Shown here: positions 11,161 to 22,509 of the stretch, piece by piece
Position numbering within the stretch: position 1 is the stretch's first letter
Layout of the letters: each line of letters begins with the position of its first letter
From: Talpa occidentalis
Lineage: Eukaryota > Chordata > Mammalia > Eulipotyphla > Talpidae
DNA length: 64,000 nt
Assembly (NCBI RefSeq): GCF_014898055.3
Contig: NW_023601322.1
Location: forward strand, 73,560,740 to 73,624,739
Reading direction: 5' to 3'
Notes under the pieces: model-generated
Told to the model about the DNA's origin: nothing
Seen by the model: only the letters and a program-made list of their open reading frames with translations
Databases searched by the model: none
Program-made: the position numbers and the translations under genes

Positions 11161-11431
11161 GGCCTCCCCAGTGGCACAGCAGGTTGAGCGCAGCGCTGTG
11201 ACGCTGTCCACAGCCTCTGCAGTGTGGGTTTGATTCCCAGCCAGCCAGGGAGATACCCACATGGCATGGCAGACCTCTCCTGTCATGCCTGCTGCTCCCC
11301 TCAGCAGTGTATTTCATTAGACTGCCTGTTCTAGTCCCCACTCTGTCTCTGGTGAATCCTCTCACCCTCCCGCGACTCTGGCCTGTACCCCAGCTATTGT
11401 ATAAATAAAAAATATTTTTTTTTTAAAAAAA
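11161..11431 (+). mobile_element. tRNA-derived SINE
   Basis: The head 'ggcctccccagtggcacagc' is followed by the family body ('gctgctcccctcagcagtgtatttc', 'ctctggtgaatcctctcaccctccc') and an AT-rich/A tail. It is flanked by 16-base imperfect direct repeats: 'aagactgtcgcaagag' at 11145-11160 and 'aggattgttgcaagag' at 11432-11447. The three mismatches suggest moderate age. Confidence 0.95.
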
Positions 11432-11447
11432 AGGATTGTTGCAAGAG

Positions 11448-14150
11448 AGGAGAGAAATCCAATTCAGTTCCAAATCAACAGGGTTAAGTAGGAACTTATG
11501 GCCAGTGGACAGGATGAGGGAGGGGAATGGAAAATTGCTATTAGAACCTTGGTAAAGTGTCACAGGGGTCAGGAAAGAGGAACTTGATTAGAGACCAAGA
11601 GTGGAGGAAGAGAAGCTTGATTTAGTATCAAAAAGTAGAGGAATTTGAAATCAACTAGCTTAGTGGGAGGCTTTGCTAAAGCTGGGCTTGGCCAGCCAAG
11701 GACAAGGGCTAGTGGAGAAGAGGGTTCCATGGAACTGGACTGAAATTTGCCTAAGTCTTTGTCGCCAGGTATGGAGGGTGATCTTGAAGGCTAGCACACT
11801 GTCACTGAGGATGCTGGAGTGGCCTCTGGCTGCTGAGATATTTTTTGTAGGTGCCTGTAAGATAGTTTAATTCCTGAGACCCCACTTGGTGTTCTTCAGC
11901 CAGGCCTTGGGAAGAAACAGAGGCCAGACTCTGCCTGTGAGTGCCAAGAGAGTGAAGTGTTTTTGGAACACACTCCCAACCCTGAGACCCCAGGGTTTGG
12001 CAGCAGCAGCTCAGGGATTGGGTGTCTTATCAGTTCACCTGCTTTTGCAGGTTACAGAAAATCCCCCTCACACTGGCTCAAACAGTAGGGAAAGTTATTT
12101 TCATACATGGTGAGGTTCATGGGGGCATGGACAGGGACAGGTTACAGGCTTAGAACCATCGGGGAGGCCCTCAAGGGCCAGCCTCCTCCCCTTGCCATCT
12201 CCATGGCCAGCCTCGCCCTCCCTGCGGCCCCCTGAGGGAGTCATAAGCAGATATCACCACAGCAGGGCACGAAACCACCGTCTCTTCTCTATCCGTCCAG
12301 TGTCCGAAAGGCTGCCCTCTCACTTCACTGCCAGAGGGGGACATGTACCCCCTTCTGAGCCATCCACTGGCATGGAAATGGGGTCTTAGAAGTTTCTTTG
12401 ACTAATCATCAGGGGTAAAATGGAAGTTACAGTCGGCTACCCCTCCTCACATGTGCTGCCACGTAGAATCTGCCTGCCTGGAACAGAATTCTAGACGACA
12501 CAGTGGAGGTTTAATAGACTAGAATGTACCCAAGTTGCTCTCTACACCTAGAGGCATGTGAGAGCCCCTGGCACCAAAAAGGCTGCCCAGCTTGGCAGTC
12601 TCTTAGGGGTTGTCCAGGGTGTTGTGAGGAATCCAGGGTGTTGTGGGGAAGGGAGTGCTGAGGTCTCAGGACTTGCTGCTAAAGGGTCGTGTGTGCCAGG
12701 CCTCTGAGTGAGCACCTGGGCAGCCCCTCTCCTGACCAGTTTCTCTCTGGAAAAGCCCCATCAGGGCCAGATGTCACTGGCTCTGGTCAGTGGGGACGTG
12801 GCCTTGAGGCTGTGTCTGTATTTCTGCATTCCCGCAGACCCCTCTGGAACGACTCTGTGAAGGACCAGGACAGGCTGATGGGTTCTGTGGGGTGGCCTGC
12901 TTGTTGTTGCCTGAGCCCACGGCTGCTTCTCTCCTCATGGCTACAGAGTGGTGATGGGCTTGACAGGACTTTTCCGCTGAAGCCGCGCAGGTCTAGAGCT
13001 CCACTCACCCGTTCTGAGAACTGGAAGGTTCTGAGATGTCGTGTACTGAATATGTAATTATTTCCTTATTTGAACAACCCAGGTCATTTGGTCTTTTTTT
13101 AACAAACATGTTGGGGGAGAGTTCTGAAATGAAGAGAATGTGTGAGATTTATTACCCAGGCTGATCAAATAGCACAATAAATCATCTAAATGGTGTAAAA
13201 TGCTTAGATATGACTAGCATCACAGCAACTAGGACTGAGTTCCCAACCCTTCTCCAAGGATACTGGTAGAAAGATGTTATTGGAACCAGATTTACCTGGT
13301 CAGACACCAGCAATGTCTGTAGCCTGTAATTTAGAGGTGGGGGGTTTAGAGGCATTTTTTTGAGGGGGGCTTAGGTGGGAAAATCAAATCTGCATTCATC
13401 CCAAGATGTTTCAAGAACAGATTTGCAGCCACAAAGGTTGGTAAAGTAAAACTGGAAGATTACACTATGGAGTTGGGATAGGGAACAGGAAATTTGTAAA
13501 TGCCTCAGTAAACTACATGGGAATTGAATTAAGTTGCTTGCAGAAGACCAAAATGCTGAGGATATGAGAATCACCCCGTTGTTCTTGAAGAACCACTTCT
13601 GAAGGCAATCAGTCTGTTGTGACAGGGAGGATGGATGGCAGGTCCCAATATTAAGACACGGGATTGAAACCCACACTAGTTATGGCATTTTCCCTTTAGA
13701 TTGGAAATTTTAATAGCAGAGCCGTGTCGACAGATGGAATTTGAGTAAGTGATTTGGGCAAGCAGTTCACAGCTCACATGAGGGTTTTGTTCCCAGCAGT
13801 CTGTCGTGAGGCCGATGTTTGGACCTTTGAAAACTAAAATGCGTTTATTCCACAGGCATTTCTCTGGAATGTGGGTTGATTTCTAGACCACTCTCAAAAC
13901 TTTATTAACCGTTTGTGTAACTAAAAATGTTCCACATGTGTGGTTAATATCAGGGAACCCAGTGTGATAAGAAAAATAGTACCACTGCAGAGAGACTTTT
14001 CTCTGAGGTAACGTCGGTTTATAATACTGTATAGGTATTATAGTTTCTCACCTGGGCCACTGTATATATCACAGGTTCCTTTTTTGATTGGCATAACTGA
14101 GGAAAGAGGGGAGCTGACCTCATTGTATGCAAGGGTGTGATAGGGGAAAG
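11448..14150. other. Unique non-coding sequence
   Basis: Frames up to 122 codons (12689-13057) lack any recognisable domain or splice context. A pair of near-repeats 'ccagggtgttgtg' occurs near 12613-12645. The 13080-13240 and 13840-14090 parts are AT-rich, with homeodomain-type and octamer-like motifs, and may be conserved noncoding DNA. Nothing firmer can be said. Confidence 0.45.
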
Positions 14151-14159
14151 GGTTTGAGG

Positions 14160-14290
14160 AATAGTTGAGAGTTTAAGCCCTTATTCGTCAAATGACGAAG
14201 CTGAGGTTCAGAGAGGTAGGATGGGGGAGCCCAGGGCCATGCAGTCAGTCTGTGTGACTAGACCCCAGACCTGCCCTGACCCAGGAAATA
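14160..14290 (-). mobile_element. MIR fragment, antisense
   Basis: The reverse-complement MIR core is visible as 'gaagctgaggttcagagaggtagg' near 14198-14221, then 'ccatgcagtcagt' and 'actagaccccagacctgcc'. It matches the family pattern of antisense 'aggtcacacagctag...gattcgaaccca'. Confidence 0.6.
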
Positions 14291-14763
14291 ATACCTGTGG
14301 GACTTTTCTACATTGAGGGTCATCTAGGCAGTGTTGGGTCCCCTTAAATATCTCTTTTTCCCAGTTTCACTTTAAAATAAGTCCTGTTTATTCTTTTTAA
14401 AATGGACATGGGGCCTGTAACTACCCCTGGTTCTCTGGGAATAGAGCCCCAGAGCTCACAGACAAAAGGAAGAAAGAAGAAATGTAAACCAGGATGGAAC
14501 TAGCAGGAGAACAGGACTCAGGTGTATGGAGGAGGCTGGTCTTCCCATGGAGCAGCAGGGCTTGCCCGAGAGCCGCCAGGGGACAGGTGGATGTCCACAC
14601 AGGCTGGCGCTGTCACCCCCACATGGCTTTGTGGCTTCCCTGGTGGGAAAACCTTGTGGCTAGAGGGCTGGGGGCATCAACATGAACCCTTGACAGGAAA
14701 GGGGAGATGTTTACTTGTCAGGTGTGTGCAGCCCAGGGAACATCAAGGTTAAAACAAGAAATA
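14291..14763. other. Unique non-coding sequence
   Basis: Short overlapping frames only. A T/A-rich piece at 14340-14405 is followed by GC-rich sequence. No repeat or gene recognised. Confidence 0.4.
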
Positions 14764-15056
14764 AGGCCTCCCTGGTGGTGCAGGGGGTTGAGCACAGCAC
14801 TATGAAGCTGACAGCAGCCTCTGCAGCATAGGTTGGATTCCTGGCTGGCCAGGATGCTACCCACATGGCGCAGCAGGCTTCTCCTGTCTTGCCTGCTGCT
14901 CCCCCTCAGCAGTGTTTTCAGTCCACCTGCCTGTTCTGCTCCCTGCTCACTCTCTGGTGAATCCTCTCACCCCCCGCACATCTGGCCTGTACCCCGGTTC
15001 TTGTATGCATGAATAAATAAATCTTTAAAAAAATATTTATATATATAAAAAAAAAG
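14764..15056 (+). mobile_element. tRNA-derived SINE
   Basis: The head 'ggcctccctggtggtgcagg' and the body with 'gctgctccccctcagcagtg' and 'ctctggtgaatcctctcacc' lead to '(aata)n' and a mixed A/AT tail reaching about 15056. The B-box region 'ggttggattcctggctggcc' is mutated. No clear target-site duplication is seen. Confidence 0.94.
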
Positions 15057-16080
15057 GAAAGAAAAGGAAGAGTTGTTTGCACCACAAGGCCTAAGCCAGA
15101 CTTGGGGGAGCTACTGCATCCCCCGCTGCCCCGTGGCCTCATGATGCCCTCCATCCCAGGGGCCGCCTGGAGCAGGGAACCCACATGCCCCTCCTCTCTG
15201 TGCGACCCACCCCCTCAGACCACTGCTGCTGGAGGACAAGGGCCCCCTGCTTTGTTGTTAATTTTCCGCAGCCTCCTCACTGGTGTTTGGTCCTATCTAG
15301 TGATTGAATTTACTCAAATTTAAGGTGGCTTTCTGTGAGTCACACAGTGTTTTTAACATAACAAAATTTAAAATGTGTACTTGAGATCCCAGCCAATCAT
15401 TTCTATAAAATCTAGGATTTAAGAACAGTTGCGATCACATCTGGTTGTCCCGAGTCTCGAGCGACTCGTAGCATGTGTGGTATTACATCGCCTCGGTGGG
15501 CTTCTTGATGGCAACCCCCCTCCCCACCCTTCTCCTGGCTTCCAGGGCAGTGGGGATTTCTCAGAGACAGTCCGTGGTTCACCTTGCTCTTTGTTTTTGC
15601 CTCAGAAAATAAACATAGGTGCCCTTTGAGTCAGGCTTTCAGGCCCAAGGAAACAGGAGAAAACAGTGAAATCCCCAAGGTTTCTGGAAGTCTGCCAACA
15701 AAATCTAAACTTACCTCCAGAGGGTTCAGCCTGAGCACCACTGACCCCCTCAGAGGCATTTGGGGTCTTTTGGGGGAGAGGGAGGTGACAAGGCAGGGTC
15801 TGAGCTGTCCTTCAGAGCCAGCTCCAAGGGTCGAGGAGCTCCCTAACTCTGATGGTCCCTAACTGCCCCTCTGTGATGGGCATTCCTTGGGGGTATTCCA
15901 TGTACCCCCAAAGACTGGCCAAAGCCTAAGCACATAGCAGGTAGCTCAGGAAACACTTACTGACATCAGATACAATCGCAGGTTTCAAAACGTTGACCTC
16001 TCCCCCACCTTCCTCCTTCCCTGTTTAATGATAATCCTTCCCCCGTAATAACAGCCAGGGTAACCCCTCCTCTCTGTGAG
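15057..16080. other. Unique non-coding sequence
   Basis: No gene is recognised. Position 15451-15468 holds a small CpG-dense hairpin-capable sequence (see findings). Near 15928-15965 'aagcacatagcaggtagctcagg' resembles the 3' tail of a MIR element. Frames up to 92 codons have no domain. Confidence 0.4.
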
Positions 16081-16084
16081 GCCC

Positions 16085-16225
16085 TCAGGACCAGCCAACA
16101 GCTGTCCATCGTCCCGGGCCACAGGCCAAGCCCCATCACCCCCATTTTCCAAATGGGCATGGCCTCAGGGAGGGCAGCTGTCTTGCTAGAGGCAGAGGGG
16201 CTGGGATCCCAGCTCCGGACACCTC
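16085..16225 (-). mobile_element. MIR fragment, antisense
   Basis: The antisense MIR core is visible as 'cccattttccaaatgggcatggcctcagggagg' -like wording at 16140-16174, then 'gaggcagaggggctgggatccc'. It is degenerate, and the borders are approximate. Confidence 0.45.
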
Positions 16226-16429
16226 TCTGGAATTCCCTTCACGGTGAGGTCATTCTCCCCTCGTGAGATATCTGGGATGGGGCTCGGCCTCAGCCAATTC
16301 CAAGATGGGCTCCGAACTGGGTGAATTCAGCGGATGTGCGTAGGAGGCATGGGGCTGTCTTCAGGGAGGGTTGGGTGACGGCATCCGTGTCTCCTGTCAG
16401 TGCACAGGCTCGGGCAGTAAAACCCAAGG

Positions 16430-17230
16430 CAGATCTCTCAAGGCTTCCATTACTATTTTCTTAAGGACAAAATCATTCTTTTTTATTTATACATAAATAA
16501 CTGTTTTCTTGAGCAGGCCCTAAGAAATGAAATACAGATGGTGATAATGTTGAAAATGTTTACCTATTTCCTCTCTGAGGACATCAGATTAGCCCTTTCT
16601 GTGGGCGGAATGTGTAATCTGCTGGAAGACAATATCATCCTTAAGATCTTGCAATACATTTTTCATATCTTTGCCGCAAAAGCTGATTATTATCGTGACA
16701 TTTTTAAACAATGGCTGTTCGTCGTGCAGAATGGGAAAGGAAAGCTCAGCTGAACGTATAGATAGATGGGTGCTTGTCGAAGGCTGGGCTGTGGGAATGA
16801 ATTTTCCCTGTTTCTTTTGCCTGGTGACACTGGCATTAACCCCTTCATCCTGGGCCCCGGCCTCGTGCACTAATTGGAATCAGACGCTCCGTGTACGGCG
16901 TGGCCTCTCCTCACTCGCTCACAGAGACCATTGATTAATGGCCTCGTCCACTCCTTCCAAGGTTGCTGTGTCCCCTTTTTTCTGGAAGTTAAAGATCCTT
17001 GATTAAATGGCAGAAACAGATTGAGTGCGGAAATGTATGAGGAAGGGCCTTTATAAACCGTGCGGGACAATGCAGGCTTGAGATGCCGACGATTCCTTTG
17101 TAGATGGAGCCCATTGGTGCAAATGACAGGGCAGCCGAGAGGCATTTGATTGGCCCCGCCGCCTTGGCTCGCTAACATGGAAACTGACATTTCTAAAAGG
17201 CTGCTTTGCGTGTGCTGCTCACTCGCCTCC
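16430..17230. promoter_or_regulatory. Candidate conserved noncoding cluster
   Basis: About 800 bases of unique, AT-balanced sequence lack any repeat signature. They include many CpG-containing words unusual for decayed mammalian DNA ('ttgccgcaaaagc', 'tatcgtgacat', 'gttcgtcgtgcag', 'gatgccgacgattcc'). Open frames occur on both strands (71 codons at 16538-16753 (+), 93 at 16589-16870 (-)), but neither resembles a known protein. Retained CpGs in a non-island context are what deeply conserved enhancers often show. Conservation itself was not testable. Confidence 0.35.
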
Positions 17231-19079
17231 CTTCAGGGCTTCACGGCATTTCAAAGGGAAGGCTTTGGATAAAGGAGAAAGCAGCCCAGTGGAAAGGACA
17301 TAGTTTCAAATGTTTCCTGTTTCATTTTGACTCCAGAGAATTTTGTTTGTTCGGGGAACAGGGCGAGTCTCTGTGTGAGCTAGGTGCGCCCACCTGTGTG
17401 CCCCAGGAGCCCGTGATGTCCTGCCAGGCTCTGAGATCAACCAGACCACAGGCTGGGTAGCAGCAGCACATGGGCTGGGAGTGACCAGCACAGAAACGGT
17501 TAACGGTGCCCGAGCTCTTTGCAGCTCCCTGGCAGCGGCAGCGGCCAGGCCATCTTGCAGCAGCAAAGTTAAAATTCCCCTGCAGCCACCAGGAGGGAAC
17601 AGATAAATCATGAATGAATTTGAAATTATATTTCCTTCTCTTAGCTTTCTATTTTTTTTCCTTTCCTTCTTTCTTTTTTCTTTTTCTTTTTTTTCTTGTC
17701 TCCCTCCCCATCCTGGGAGTAGTGTTACAGAAAACTGGTTATAAATCCCACCCGGTGCATTTAGCTGGATCCTGGCTAAGGCTCTGTGGGATGGAATCTC
17801 CCAGCCATTTTTCACGAGGCCGGTCAGTGGGCTCCCGCATGGTACAGAGATCCAAGGTCAAAAACAGGACCAGGGCAGAAAAGGAGCCATTTCTGGGACT
17901 TGTTACCTGTGTTGCGGGGTGGTTTTTTGAAAGCCCAACTTTGTGTGAGGTTGTGGGTTGGATGATGACAAGTATTTTTAGGAGAAAAGAACAAGAAAAC
18001 TTCGCACTCTCGGATCCAACCCAAAGGGTTGGTGGGCACCAGGGCGAGGACTAGTGGGTGGTCCACACCTATCAGCCGGGCCTCACGCCCAGTGGGCCTC
18101 ATTGCACAAGGGTTGCTCTGCTGCATGTGCGTGCCCGGGCATGGGGATGATATGCTGCAGAAACCAGAGCAGCTCCTCTGAGATCCCCCAGGGTCATAAT
18201 GAGGGAGGTCAGGAAGTTACTTTTGAAAGCCTGGTCCACATGGTTGACGTTCTTTCTGGGAAATATGCTAACTGCTAATCCCCCTGTCCCCAGAAAAATG
18301 GCCCCTACCTCTCCGAACAGTACTGTGGATGTGCAAGACCCCAGGACGGCCAGGGCACTAAGGAGCCCACACCAGGCCTTTGGGTGGTGGTCCGGCCTTG
18401 AGGCACTCCCTTCCTAGCCCTGGGAGGGGGACTAGCACAGCTTTCAACTGAGGGGCCCTCCAGGCCAAGGAGCCCTCATCCTCAGGCTGTGGGGTAGAGC
18501 CGGCACAGGGCTGGATTCTTATCCATAGTCCTCATCACTGACTCTCTGACTTTGCCCTCTCACTCCTCTCTCAACACCTTCAGTGTCATCTTGTGCTGTG
18601 AAAGCCTCCTTGGAGCTGGCCTCTACCTGGCAGAAAGCCCTCTGAGAGTCTCCTTCTGTTCTCTCCCTCTAGAATCTTCTTTCTCACAGTGCTTTCCGAA
18701 GACCCTCTGCCCCCAGCCTCATCTGGTGAAGTCTGCATACCTGACCCTTTGTACGAGGCCAAGTTTATTTGAAAAGGCAATCAATATACATTAGGAAATA
18801 AAATCAGTGAGGCACATGTACATCCATGTTTAAAAACCAATTCCTTTCAGCTTTGCTGTGTTAGCAGTAGCAGCTGCAATGTGTCACCTTCAACCAGAGG
18901 GCGCCACGCAGGACACTCCCCATTCATTCTGTTAGGTTAGACATCCCCTGCTTGTTATTTTCCTGGGAAATAAAAGTACTTCCCAAAGTAATATGCCTGG
19001 CATTTTAATAGGATGAGTTTATTCTTTCTCTGTAGCAGAAAAATAGGCGCCAGGGAAGGTGAAGGAATAAAGAAGGGGA
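17231..19079. other. Unique non-coding sequence with a polypyrimidine tract
   Basis: This contains a C/T tract at 17650-17712 that creates apparent Lys/Arg-rich antisense frames. Frames at 17614-18054 (+) and 17306-17815 (-) run through it and are not credible genes. The rest is ordinary unique sequence. Around 18780-18860 it is AT-rich with 'caatatacattagg'. No exon supported. Confidence 0.5.
17645..17712 (+). repeat. Polypyrimidine tract
   Basis: Almost uninterrupted T/C over about 65 bases, with mixed (T)n, (CTTT) and (CCTT) units. Such tracts can form triplex structures and are prone to length change. Its reverse complement encodes the artificial Lys/Glu/Arg-rich peptide seen in the antisense frame. 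Confidence 0.9.
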
Positions 19080-19080
19080 G

Positions 19081-19347
19081 GGCCTCCCCTGGTGGCGCAG
19101 TGGTTGAGCGCTGGGCTGCGAAGCTGCCCGCAGCCTCTGCAGTGCTGGTTCGATCCCCGGCCTCCGGCAAGGGTCCCACATGGTGCGACAGACCTTTTCT
19201 GCCACACCCGCTGCTCCCCTCAGCAGTGTATTTTGTCAGTCTGCCTGTTTTGCTACCCGCTCTGCCTCTGGTGAATCCTCTCACCCTCCCGCGCTTCTGA
19301 CTATACCCAGTGCTTGTATAAATAAATTAATCTTTAAAAAAAAAAAA
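19081..19347 (+). mobile_element. tRNA-derived SINE, relatively young
   Basis: The head 'ggcctcccctggtggcgcag' with A box and B box ('ggttcgatccccggcc', 19148-19163) is close to the inferred family consensus. The body has 'gctgctcccctcagcagtgta' and 'ctctggtgaatcctctcaccctccc', followed by 'cttgtataaataaattaatcttt' and A12. It differs from the copy at 19687 mainly by lacking the extra 'gctgctccccggccacc' segment after the B box. Frames predicted across it are SINE translations. Confidence 0.97.
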
Positions 19348-19672
19348 GGGGGTGGTAAGGCCAAGCATAGGGAGATGGCTGCAGCTCCACGTGCACCTCC
19401 CTCCCTGCACCCACCGGCGCTGTCAGCTCCATAAGGCAGAGCCATCTCCTATCCGCACCCCTTGCCCTCCTTGATTGGGGCCTGGCACAGAGGCATTTAA
19501 CCACCCGTGTGGGGTGAGGGCTGCTATGCACCAAGCACTGTTCTGGGTGTGGACAGAGACGATTACAGGAGACTGCGACAAGGAGGGCCCAGTGCTAGGA
19601 CAGGGTGCCTTGGGGTCCCCACACATCATGGGGTCTCAGGCCTGGCAGTCTCCATCTGGCTATTGGGGTATC
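19348..19672. other. Unique spacer between two SINEs
   Basis: About 325 bases separate two same-orientation SINEs. No repeat or gene is recognised. Open frames crossing it continue into SINE sequence. Confidence 0.5.
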
Positions 19673-19686
19673 AACAATGCCCTCTC

Positions 19687-20026
19687 TGGGGCCTCCCCGG
19701 TGGCGCAGTGGTTGAGCGCTGGGTTGCGAAGCTGCCCGCAGCCTCTGCAGCGCCGGTTCGATCCCAGGCTGCTCCCCGGCCACCGGAGGAGGGTCCCGCA
19801 TGGCGCGCAGACCTCTCCTGCCGCCCGCTGCTCCCCTCAGCAGTGTACTTCGGTCCTTCTGCCTGCTCTGCTCCCCGCTCTGGCTCTGGTGAATTCTCTC
19901 ACCCTCCCGCGCTTCTGACTGTACCCAGTGCATGTATAAACCAAACAAACAAACAAACAAATAAATAAAACATGCCTCCATTAAAAAAAAAAAAAGAATT
20001 TTCAAAAAAAAAAAAACAAAACAAAA
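19687..20026 (+). mobile_element. tRNA-derived SINE, young subfamily, exact target-site duplication
   Basis: The head 'ggggcctccccggtggcgca' has an intact A box and B box ('ggttcgatccc'). After the B box it carries a 'gctgctccccggccaccgga' segment, then 'gggtcccgcatggcgcgcag'. The tail is distinctive: (AAAC)n, AATAAATAAA, 'acatgcctccatt', then two long A runs. The exact 14-base duplication 'aacaatgccctctc' lies at 19673-19686 and 20027-20040, indicating recent insertion. It closely matches the antisense copy at 58938-59246. Confidence 0.98.
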
Positions 20027-20040
20027 AACAATGCCCTCTC

Positions 20041-22260
20041 ACCCCTTTCTGGTGGCTGGCACCTCTGTGAGGTCTTCATAGCACCCGAACTCCAGGTCAG
20101 CAGGTGTGCATGCCTCTGATACCAGCGGGGTGGCAGCAGTTTGCTGAGCTCCTGGGTCCCCAGCTCCATGTCACTGCACAGCAGAGAAATGCCACCTTCA
20201 GGGACAGAGGTATCTCCTTCTTAGCAAACAGTTTTTGTGTCTGGGCAACACCTGCCATCTCTGTAACTTGGGCACTCCAACAACTGCTGCTGCAAGTTCT
20301 CACATTCAGGACTGAGGCTGGCCTCACCGGGTGTGGGTGAAGGGGTTCCACGGTGAAGGCTCACCATTAAGAAGGGAAAGATCCAGCCCCTTCCAGATAG
20401 AGCTTGCCCAGGACTTCCTTGCCAAGTTTCATTTTTAAAAGCTCTGCAACTTTACTTAGATGTATGTGTTTTGCTTTGTAATCAGATTTTCACCAAACTG
20501 ATATATCATTAAACCTTTGTTTTTACAATACATGCTTTATTGCAAAACCAATTTCAACAAAGTATTGCAGATGCAATGTAATTTTTATGTCTTAGTTTTT
20601 TTTTTTATTTTTTCTTTTTTGGTTGCTAGGGTACCAAACACTTTTGAGAAAGTAGCTTGATGGTATCTATAATATGGTGGTTTCTGGATAAGAGATTGCA
20701 TTATCCCCATGTAATATATTTGGGCAGACTGTATCCATCATAACTCAGCTAGATAAATAAATTAAAACTCGCTGATTGAGGAAGAAATGTGATCTTTCTA
20801 TTGCCGAGAATGGTTTATGCTTCTCTTCTGACAGCTGCTGTGTTGCTAGTATGCTTCATCCCAGCCCGACTTAGTCATTTCCACTTCTTGTGAAAGATAA
20901 AAATGCTGCAGTGACTTTCAGAACTGAGAACACTGCCTCTGTGGCTGGTGGCCACTACCCGCCCCAGCCTCCAGCCCCTCACCCAGCCCCTCTTCCTGCT
21001 CAGTCGTGAAAAGAGCCTCAAGGTCACGACTGGGCACAAGCCCTGGACTCCACAGGGTGCTCCCTCGGGAGACTGAGCCACCTTCCCTGAGCATATGCTG
21101 TGGCTGCAGCCTGGACTCGACCTGCGAGGTCCTCTGAGAAGGGGTATGCTCCTTCTCTCCCATTTCCTCCCCCAAGCTAGCAGCCTGAGCCGTGCAGGAG
21201 TCACCACCAGCCCTGGGGGCTGACCTCAGTCAGTGTCCCTCCCTGCCTGCCAGCCTGAACCTGGGAGGGTCTTGTCTTGAGGTAGCTGAGAGGGACCAGA
21301 GCAGTCTTCTCTGGGAGGCTTTTACACCAGCTACAGCAAGGTGCTGCCCCGGGACAGGGACCATTACCTGGGGGCAGGCGCATGCACTCAAAGGACCATC
21401 CGATCTCAACAGAAGACCATGGAAAGCTCTGATGCAGTCCCAGTGAACTTGGAATGTCATCCCATGGAGGCCATGGGGATGGTGATAGAGACTGCAGACT
21501 TAGGAGAGGCCGGTATCAGTGAGTCTATATTGAGTACCCGCTACTGGGCTCACTGCACTTCCACCCATGAATGAGCCCTGCAGAGAGAAAGTACAGGTCC
21601 TGTCTGCCTGCCTTGTCAATGGAGGTGAAGAAGAATAGGAAAGAGCTCCAGGTTACTGCACCAGGGTGAGGCCAGGATTGCATCTGGGTTAGTTGGTCTT
21701 TCATGCATTCATTTTTGGGGAACACGTGCTTCAGACACTGTCCTAGGTGCTGATATGAATCAGTTCCTTAAACACGCTGCGTCACCGCCAAGTCACTTCG
21801 CCTCTGAGCCTTGGTTGCCTCGCAGGGCTGATGGGAGGATGGAATGACTAATTGAGACACAGCTGTCAGCCTATGATGAAAAAGAGTGTTGTCACCCTCA
21901 GGTCGGTGGCTGTTAGGTGTGGTCTGAGGACAGCAGAGCTCTGACCTGCTGGGCTCTTCCTGCCAGGAATAGCACCAGCACTTGCCACTCAGTTGCCTGT
22001 GGGCCCCCTTTTTCCCAGTGAAGCACAACTTCAGTCTCCTTCCGTGGCAAGACTCAGAGGGCTCAGCGTGGGAGAGCCTGTCCATTCTTCCCTGCTGGAA
22101 AAGTCCCTCTGCAAGATGGGCTCCCAAAGCGAAATAGGTCAGGGGCTATTGAAGCTAAATAGATCCCTCCAAAGCAGCTGCAGAGGTCATCGGGATCATG
22201 AGTCGTTTTTGTGAAAGTTAATTTAGAGCTTTTGCTAGACTATTTTCTATGCACGGCTCA
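20041..22260. other. Unique non-coding sequence with possible conserved block
   Basis: The AT-rich portion at 20440-20880 is listed separately. The GC-rich portion (20900-21600) carries overlapping frames on both strands with no domain. Near 21690-21860 the wording 'gacactgtcctaggtgctg' and 'gtcacttcgcctctgagcc' is MIR-like but degraded. No exon supported. Confidence 0.45.
20440..20880. promoter_or_regulatory. Possible conserved AT-rich noncoding block
   Basis: About 440 bases of AT-rich unique sequence are bounded by GC-rich sequence. They include 'tgtaatcagattttcacc', 'gatatatcattaaacctttg', 'cagctagataaataaattaaaac' and 'cgctgattgagg'. No repeat family is recognised, although a T/A-rich run lies at 20597-20620. 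Enhancer function is inference. Confidence 0.22.
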
Positions 22261-22263
22261 TTC

Positions 22264-22509
22264 ATGGTTAAGATGATGAATCCTGGACCCATACTATGTG
22301 AGTTCAAATCTTGGCTCTGACCTACAAGCTGAGTGATCTTGGGCAAATAGCTTAACCTCTCTGAGCCTCGATTTCTTCATCCTGTCCAGTACATCTAAAG
22401 AGTCCATACCTCCTAAGGCAGTTGTGAGGATAAATGAGCAGACACACACAGACTTCTCAGAACAGTGCCTGGCACATAGCGTGGCACAAGGTGTGTTGGT
22501 CATTGTTAG
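22264..22509 (+). mobile_element. MIR element, near full length
   Basis: The order matches MIR closely: 'tgagttcaaatcttggctctgacc', 'gagtgatcttgggcaaatagcttaac' and 'cctctctgagcctcgatttcttcatc' -like segments, then 'gttgtgaggataaatgag', 'acagtgcctggcacatag' and a tail. Polymerase III-derived and long inactive. This is the best preserved MIR in the window. Confidence 0.92.

Noticed and set aside
19081..19163. tRNA-like A and B boxes suggesting a tRNA gene
   Set aside because: They form the promoter head of the SINE. The acceptor and anticodon stems are not completed, and the SINE body follows.
19475..19968. Two plus-strand frames of 147 and 153 codons
   Set aside because: They run from unique DNA into the SINE at 19687. 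The shared parts with other copies are SINE translation, not protein family similarity.
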